Origin: Aquila chrysaetos chrysaetos
Lineage: Eukaryota; Chordata; Aves; Accipitriformes; Accipitridae
NCBI RefSeq assembly: GCF_900496995.4
Contig: NC_044018.1
Location: 29,492,047 to 29,556,046, forward strand
Direction of reading: 5' to 3'
Length of the DNA stretch: 64,000 nt
Numbering within the stretch: position 1 is the stretch's first letter; each line of letters opens with the position of its first letter. A program made the position numbers and the translations under genes. The notes under the pieces are model-generated. The model was not told where the DNA came from. It made no database searches and worked only from the letters and a program-made list of their open reading frames with translations. This document shows positions 59,356 to 64,000 of the stretch, one piece after another.

Positions 59356-62300
59356 GTGAGTAATGGAGCTTTGCTTTGGCAGAGGGGCTAAACCAGCCAG
59401 TGCATCCGATGGGAAGGGGCCAGCGTTAGGTTGAAAGCAGACGGTGCTGAGGGCGCTGCCGTAAGCCAGGAGCTCGGCTGTACTGGGGCAGCTGGTTCCT
59501 TGCGAGGTTGGATCCAGCAGAGCTTCACAGGGGAAAGGGTGAGGGATGTTTTCATGCTGGAGGGCTTCCTTGAGCTCTGGGGAACTCGGCTGGTGGCGAG
59601 GGTGGTTTGTCGTTCTCTTTGATGGGTGGAGACTTCCCCCGGTCTTTATCCTTGTCCACCAGTTGCTTCCTGGTACATCTTGCTGTGCTTTCATCGTGCG
59701 AGCCTGCCTTCCTCTGGCTCCTCCAGCCTCCTACGCTGGGGGAGGACAAAGGGAAATATTTTTCTAATACCTTACCCACGATCCCTCTGTGGCTGCTGGA
59801 GGTGAGCAGAGGAGCCAGTCAGATGCAATGGAATATGCAACATGAACTCAGGTATTTCGCTCTTCATGACTCTGCGGTTGTTATGAGAGGAGACAGGCTT
59901 GGAGAGATGATAAAGAACAGCTCTGTCTTTAAGGCAGATGCTGCAACAAGGAGTGGTTTGTGGGCATCAGGTTTTGGCTCGCAGTTGACCAGGATCCTGC
60001 ATGTGACTAGGTACCTTCATTGCCATGTTCTTGCACGAAATGTGATCTATTTGCAAGAAGGGAGTTTCGTCACTTCTGACACTGCCAGCAGGCTGTATCT
60101 GATGTTTCAGAAGCAGCTGACTCCCCTCAGGATTAATGGTGAGGAGTTTTGCAAGGCCACTGCAGAAGAGGAGCTTCTGCTGCTGCAAACCAACCTTTGG
60201 GTTGCCATGAAAGCAGGAGGATTTGCCATGGTCTCATCTTGTTTAATGCAAGTGCGAAGTTATTCTTGCTTGAAGGAATAACTGGGTTTACCGTGGCTGG
60301 GAAGCTGGGCAGCTTTGCTGGCTTGTGTTGTGGTCTGTCCTGGGCACACGGTTCGGACCAGAGCTATCAGAGCATCACCCTGACGGACCTGTCTGAGCTG
60401 TAACACCTCCACCATCGCTTATCCTCAGCTAGGCAGGACAGCGGTGGGAGATTTTGCCTGATTATCTCACAGACAGCTTGCACCCAGGGTTATATGTGGT
60501 TTGGGGAGCCGGGAGCATGTAACTAAATATTTGGGGAGCTCAGACTATCAATAGCTCTTTTGTTGCAAGTTGATTTGTCCTGCAAATGGGCCCTTTTAGA
60601 GGCAGGGTTGATCTTCGGTCTGTGTTTGCACAGCGCAGTGAGGTCTTGAGTCAGGCCAGGGACTCGCGGATGCTGCTCTGACACGAGCTGTAAGTCATGT
60701 TCACGTACTAACCCAAGCTGAGAGCCACTAGGAAGGCTCCGTCATGTCTCAGACATTTCCCTACACCTTGGTGAATGGACCTGCTCAGGAAACAGCCCAC
60801 GTTTTCTCGAGCAAATCTTTTTTGGCGGAAATGAAAATGAGTTTGTTCTTGTCCAAAATGCTGTGCTCAGGGAGGGATGGATCTGGCTGAAGGGCTAAAA
60901 ATGAGAAAGAAATATTTGTCTGGCTTTTTGCAGCCAGAAAATATCTACTGGCTGGACCAGCCAAATATCGACTGAGTATTCGAGTGCGGATGCGCTGTGC
61001 TGTGCACTGCTGGCCATGTTCTTCTGCTCCAGCCACCGTCCCTTGGCTGCAGTGTTGCCAGCTCTCCCAGCAGCCCTTCTCTCCCCAAAAGCTCCAGCAG
61101 CCCCTCTAAACTTGATCATCATGGGTCGCTAACTGCTCCGCAGCTATTTAGGTTCATGCCTGCATGAAGAGGAGCAAACACCCTCCTGCAGCCATTCCCC
61201 CCTGCCCTGCTCACGCTCCCTGCAGCCGAGCCCTGCGGGAAATGGGGTGATGCTGAGCTCGCTCCTCCAAGGACTCTGCAAGGCTCTGGGTTTTGGCTGA
61301 GTCATTGCACACCCCAATATTGGTGCTTTGCTGCGACACGCTCCGGCAGCACATGCCCCAGGACTGGGAACGTCTCAGTGGTGACTTATGTGCAAGCAGT
61401 TCCTGCCTTGCACAATCCCTCTGGGACTGCTGCGGGAAAATGAGCCTGGATGCGTGATTCAGGGTGACTTATCCCGACTGCCACTTTGGGAGTAGAGAGG
61501 GATGCTGTCCTAGGGATGGGGATCTCAGCTGCCAACCCCATCAGAGATCCAGACCTGGCTGCTCTGCTGCGTGGACTGGTGAGACTGGGGTGTCTGGACA
61601 CCATGAGCATCACTCACCACCCAAACCATGGGACACCCCTTCCCTCTGCAGCCCTTCCCAGTTCTCCTTGCATCAGTATGAGCAAAGGTGGGAATAAAGT
61701 AGCACCACAGGCATGTCACCTCCAGGAGCATCTCAAGCAACCCCTTCCTACTAACTCCCCTCTTGCTATAAAGTGGATTTGCAGAAAAGGACCTGGTGGT
61801 GAGAAGCCAAATGGGAGCGAGCAGTGTGCCCTTGCAACACTGTCAACCAGCCTGGGCTGGGTTGGCTGGTGGGGCAAAAAGGTTCTTCCTCTCTCATTGG
61901 CACGTGTGGGACCTTGATTATGTGACTCTGAAAAGCATAAATAATTTGGGTGAAATGCCAGACAACAGAGCAACATAGGTGCAGAGAGAAGCCAGCAATC
62001 ATGACACTTGGAGGTCATTCTCATTGCTGCTGTATCAGGATTTGCCCTGAGGGCACATTTTGCCTGCTGGAGTTTGAGGCAGGCAACCCAGAGGTGTTTA
62101 AGACGTTGCGTGATTGCAGGGTTGCAAGGGAAAGCACCACCCTTTCCTCCAGGGATCGCTTTGCAGGCTGGCAGCTTGGTTGGGACATGGCTTCTCAGCA
62201 CGTCCTTGGAGATGGTCACCTTCCTGGCTGGAGCAAAGGGATGCCAAGAAAGCCATGCCCTGGCTGCCTGCTGTCCCGTTCCTCCCATCAGAAGCTGATG

Positions 62301-63352
62301 GGCAGCACAGAGGATAAGGCACCTTCCCTAAGCACGCTGTCTCTTAGTACAAACCCAACATCTTGGTCCCCTATGGCCCTTCTTTGCTTGATGGCAAGTG
62401 TCCATCATCCATCTGAGACATGCTATTCAAAGCACAGCTTGAGTTGCTGCGTTATTTTTAGCTTTGCCACCATCTGTAATAAAGCACATGCTTGACGACA
62501 CATTTGTCATATAAATAGCTCAGGAAGGAGTTCCCAGTTTTCCCAGCATTACAGAAAGAGCAATGGTGATATTGCAAATAAGGGTGTCTGGAATGTGGCA
62601 GTCCTCCTCTGGCCCAGAGACGGTGGGACCTGGGGCACTCCTGCTAAGCCTGGCATTAAAAGGGTGAATCAGAAGGAGCAATTAATAGTGGGGAGCCAAG
62701 AACATGTTTCCTGGTGTGAAATGGCCCTGACGTGGTGGATGACCATGGCCAAAGAGGGGTGACCCATGGAGATGTGCATCCTGAGGATTCAGCCGGCCAA
62801 AATGCCATCCCTAAAGGCTGACAAAGGATCCCAAATAGCTCTGGGGTAGGAGCTTGTTCCTTCAGGCCGTCCCAGGAGGGGAACGAGGACAGAAGGAAGG
62901 ATGCTCCCAGGTCGTAGACTGGCTAGGGCAGGGTGGTCGGTCCATCCTGAGGACCACGCTGTTGTTTCTTTCTCCCAAAGACCTGTACACAGCTCCTGAC
63001 TCCTGCGAGGGACGCTGCGAGGAGCCCTACAGCGAGGAGGACGAGTGCCACTGCAACGCCGAGTGCGAGAGGTACCGCAACTGCTGCGAGGATTACTACA
63101 GGCACTGCCAACCCGGTGAGCATCCCTGGGTAACGGGATGGGGTTCGGGGGGGCTGCTCTCCCCCTGAAGCTCCCAGAGCCCAGCTGTGGGGTGCAAAGG
63201 GGTTGGTTGCAAGCATGCGTCCACCCGTGTTGATGTGGATTTGTGTGTGTGGTCCTGGGCAGCCCCCAGCCCGCATCTCCATCACCTTGAGCGCCTTTTC
63301 CTTTGGCTCTGTGCAGGTGGAGAATGGACCAGGGAAGCAGCTCACACCCGCG
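59295..63352 (+). CDS. ENDOU: Poly(U)-specific endoribonuclease ENDOU, 5' part (runs off window)
   Basis: ENDOU is a secreted or luminal uridylate-specific RNA endonuclease with N-terminal somatomedin-B modules and a C-terminal EndoU domain (family knowledge). Three exons are visible, all phase 1: 59295-59355, 62981-63115 and 63317-63352. They read MMKTWILLVGAGIALGCVSG (signal peptide), then NLYTAPDSCEGRC, DECHCNAECERYRNCCEDYY and RHCQP, then GGEWTREAAHTR. The second exon matches the second somatomedin-B repeat of the human protein (NLYSAPTSCQGRC). The catalytic domain lies beyond 64000. The position and orientation downstream of RAPGEF3 agree with mammalian gene order. Only one somatomedin-B module is seen, against two in the long human form. 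Confidence 0.93.
59356..62980 (+). other. ENDOU: ENDOU intron 1
   Basis: A 3.6-kb intron. I looked for an exon of the first somatomedin-B type (paired CxxRC, CxC and NCC motifs) and did not find one. A 224-codon frame at 59607-60281 matches nothing and crosses unremarkable sequence. Confidence 0.7.
62981..63115 (+). CDS. ENDOU: ENDOU exon 2, somatomedin-B domain
   Basis: 135 bases, phase 1 to phase 1, a shuffling-type symmetric exon. The eight cysteines follow the somatomedin-B pattern: DSCEGRCEE, ECHCNAECERYRNCCEDY, HCQP. Acceptor TCTCCCAAAG, donor G|GTGAGC. Confidence 0.97.
63317..63352 (+). CDS. ENDOU: ENDOU exon 3, 36-base linker exon
   Basis: Twelve codons in phase 1 to phase 1, GGEWTREAAHTR, with a good acceptor (CTCTGTGCAG) and donor (G|GTGAGT). 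The phase fit is exact, but the peptide has no conserved motif, so the exon is probable and not certain. Confidence 0.6.
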
Positions 63353-64000
63353 GTGAGTAGCTCCGCTTCTGAGCAAGGGCAATAAACCACCACCCCGGTT
63401 TCACTCCGCGCACCTCGGGGCGGCTCGCTCCTCTGCCACCCGCGGCTCTTTGGGGATTGATGGCATTGGGGTGTCGTGCTGGTTTCTGGCCGTGTCCGTG
63501 CCCGTACCACCCCATCGCCAGCCGCTCCAAGCCACTGCGTGTCGTTGCTGAGCAGACGGTGCAGCGAGAGCCCCAGCATCGCCTGCCTGTTTACCAGCAG
63601 CATTATCTCCCTTCACCAGAGCCAGGTGAAGCAGGCAGGCGCAAAGCAGCCGGGGCAGGGGCGAGCTGCCGTTTGCATCCCCTGGTCACCGCGCACCTAA
63701 AATGTGGGAGATCGAGATGGTGCTGATCCCAGCGGACATGTTGCAAAGAGTGCCTGGGAGATGGGGACCAGTGCTTCCCAGCTCACCCCATGCTTAATGA
63801 AAGGCTGCTGTGCCTGCAGCCCCGTGGCCAGCTCTTGTCCCCAGGAGATGGGGTTGGTGAGGGTTGGGACCCCCCTGCCACCCCTGCACCCCTTAACCCT
63901 CCATGCTGAGCACCCGGCTCTCACGGCACCCCAGGATCATGACACCCGTGCATCGATGCAGCACCGGGTGCTGCATCACCCTCACTTCTCATGGGCAGCT
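63353..64000 (+). other. ENDOU: ENDOU intron 3 (partial) or unrecognised exons
   Basis: No further exon can be supported. A weak candidate at 63553-63625 is discussed under rejected items. The gene continues past the window edge. Confidence 0.55.

Noticed and set aside
59607-60281. 224-codon frame in ENDOU intron 1
   Set aside because: No recognisable domain, no promoter context, and composition like the surrounding intron.
63553-63625. Possible fourth ENDOU exon ending CCAG|GTGAAG
   Set aside because: The acceptor has a poor pyrimidine tract, and the frame that gives a plausible linker peptide does not fit the phase 1 end of the previous exon.

Overview
The window reads as nuclear DNA of a sauropsid vertebrate, most likely a bird. 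It has a CR1 retrotransposon tail on the minus strand, small multi-exon genes with canonical vertebrate splice sites, very G-rich minisatellites at CpG-rich promoters, and a 100-base run of N marking an assembly gap. No prokaryotic, phage or CRISPR system is present. The content is a conserved vertebrate block known from human 12q13.11: SLC48A1, RAPGEF3 and ENDOU.

Layout. 1-5241 is a nearly identical second copy of about 24812-30116 and ends exactly at the N gap (5242-5341); this is probably a misplaced haplotig, or else a very recent duplication. 5342-9200 is non-coding and holds one CR1 element (6128-6550). SLC48A1 (HRG1, heme transporter) lies on the minus strand in three coding exons (24541-24679, 12175-12342, 10080-10216) and encodes 147 residues. 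A 31-bp minisatellite (22832-24430) sits in its first intron beside exon 1, and a GGGGACA-type minisatellite (24790-25862) abuts its promoter on the other side. 30117-39700 is intergenic, with a degenerate telomere-like tract, a GGGAT/GGGGT array, isolated CpG clusters, and a 41-bp minisatellite ending at the RAPGEF3 CpG island.

RAPGEF3 (EPAC1, cAMP-activated Rap exchange factor) is on the plus strand. All 27 coding exons from 39978 to 53936 could be joined in phase, giving 955 residues, or 879 from the internal start at 40206. DEP, cAMP-binding, REM, RA-like and CDC25 regions appear in the family order. Two introns are unusual: a U12-type AT-AG intron (49140-49398) and a GC-AG intron (47819-47997). 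ENDOU begins at 59295 (plus strand) with a signal peptide, one somatomedin-B exon and one short exon, then runs off the right edge before its catalytic domain.

SLC48A1 and RAPGEF3 are divergent, and ENDOU follows RAPGEF3 in the same direction, as in mammals. The three proteins do not form one pathway: they act in lysosomal heme export, cAMP-to-Rap signalling, and secreted RNA cleavage. I found no convincing previously undescribed system. The points worth follow-up are the two non-canonical introns, the duplicated block, and the mirrored G-rich arrays around the SLC48A1 promoter.
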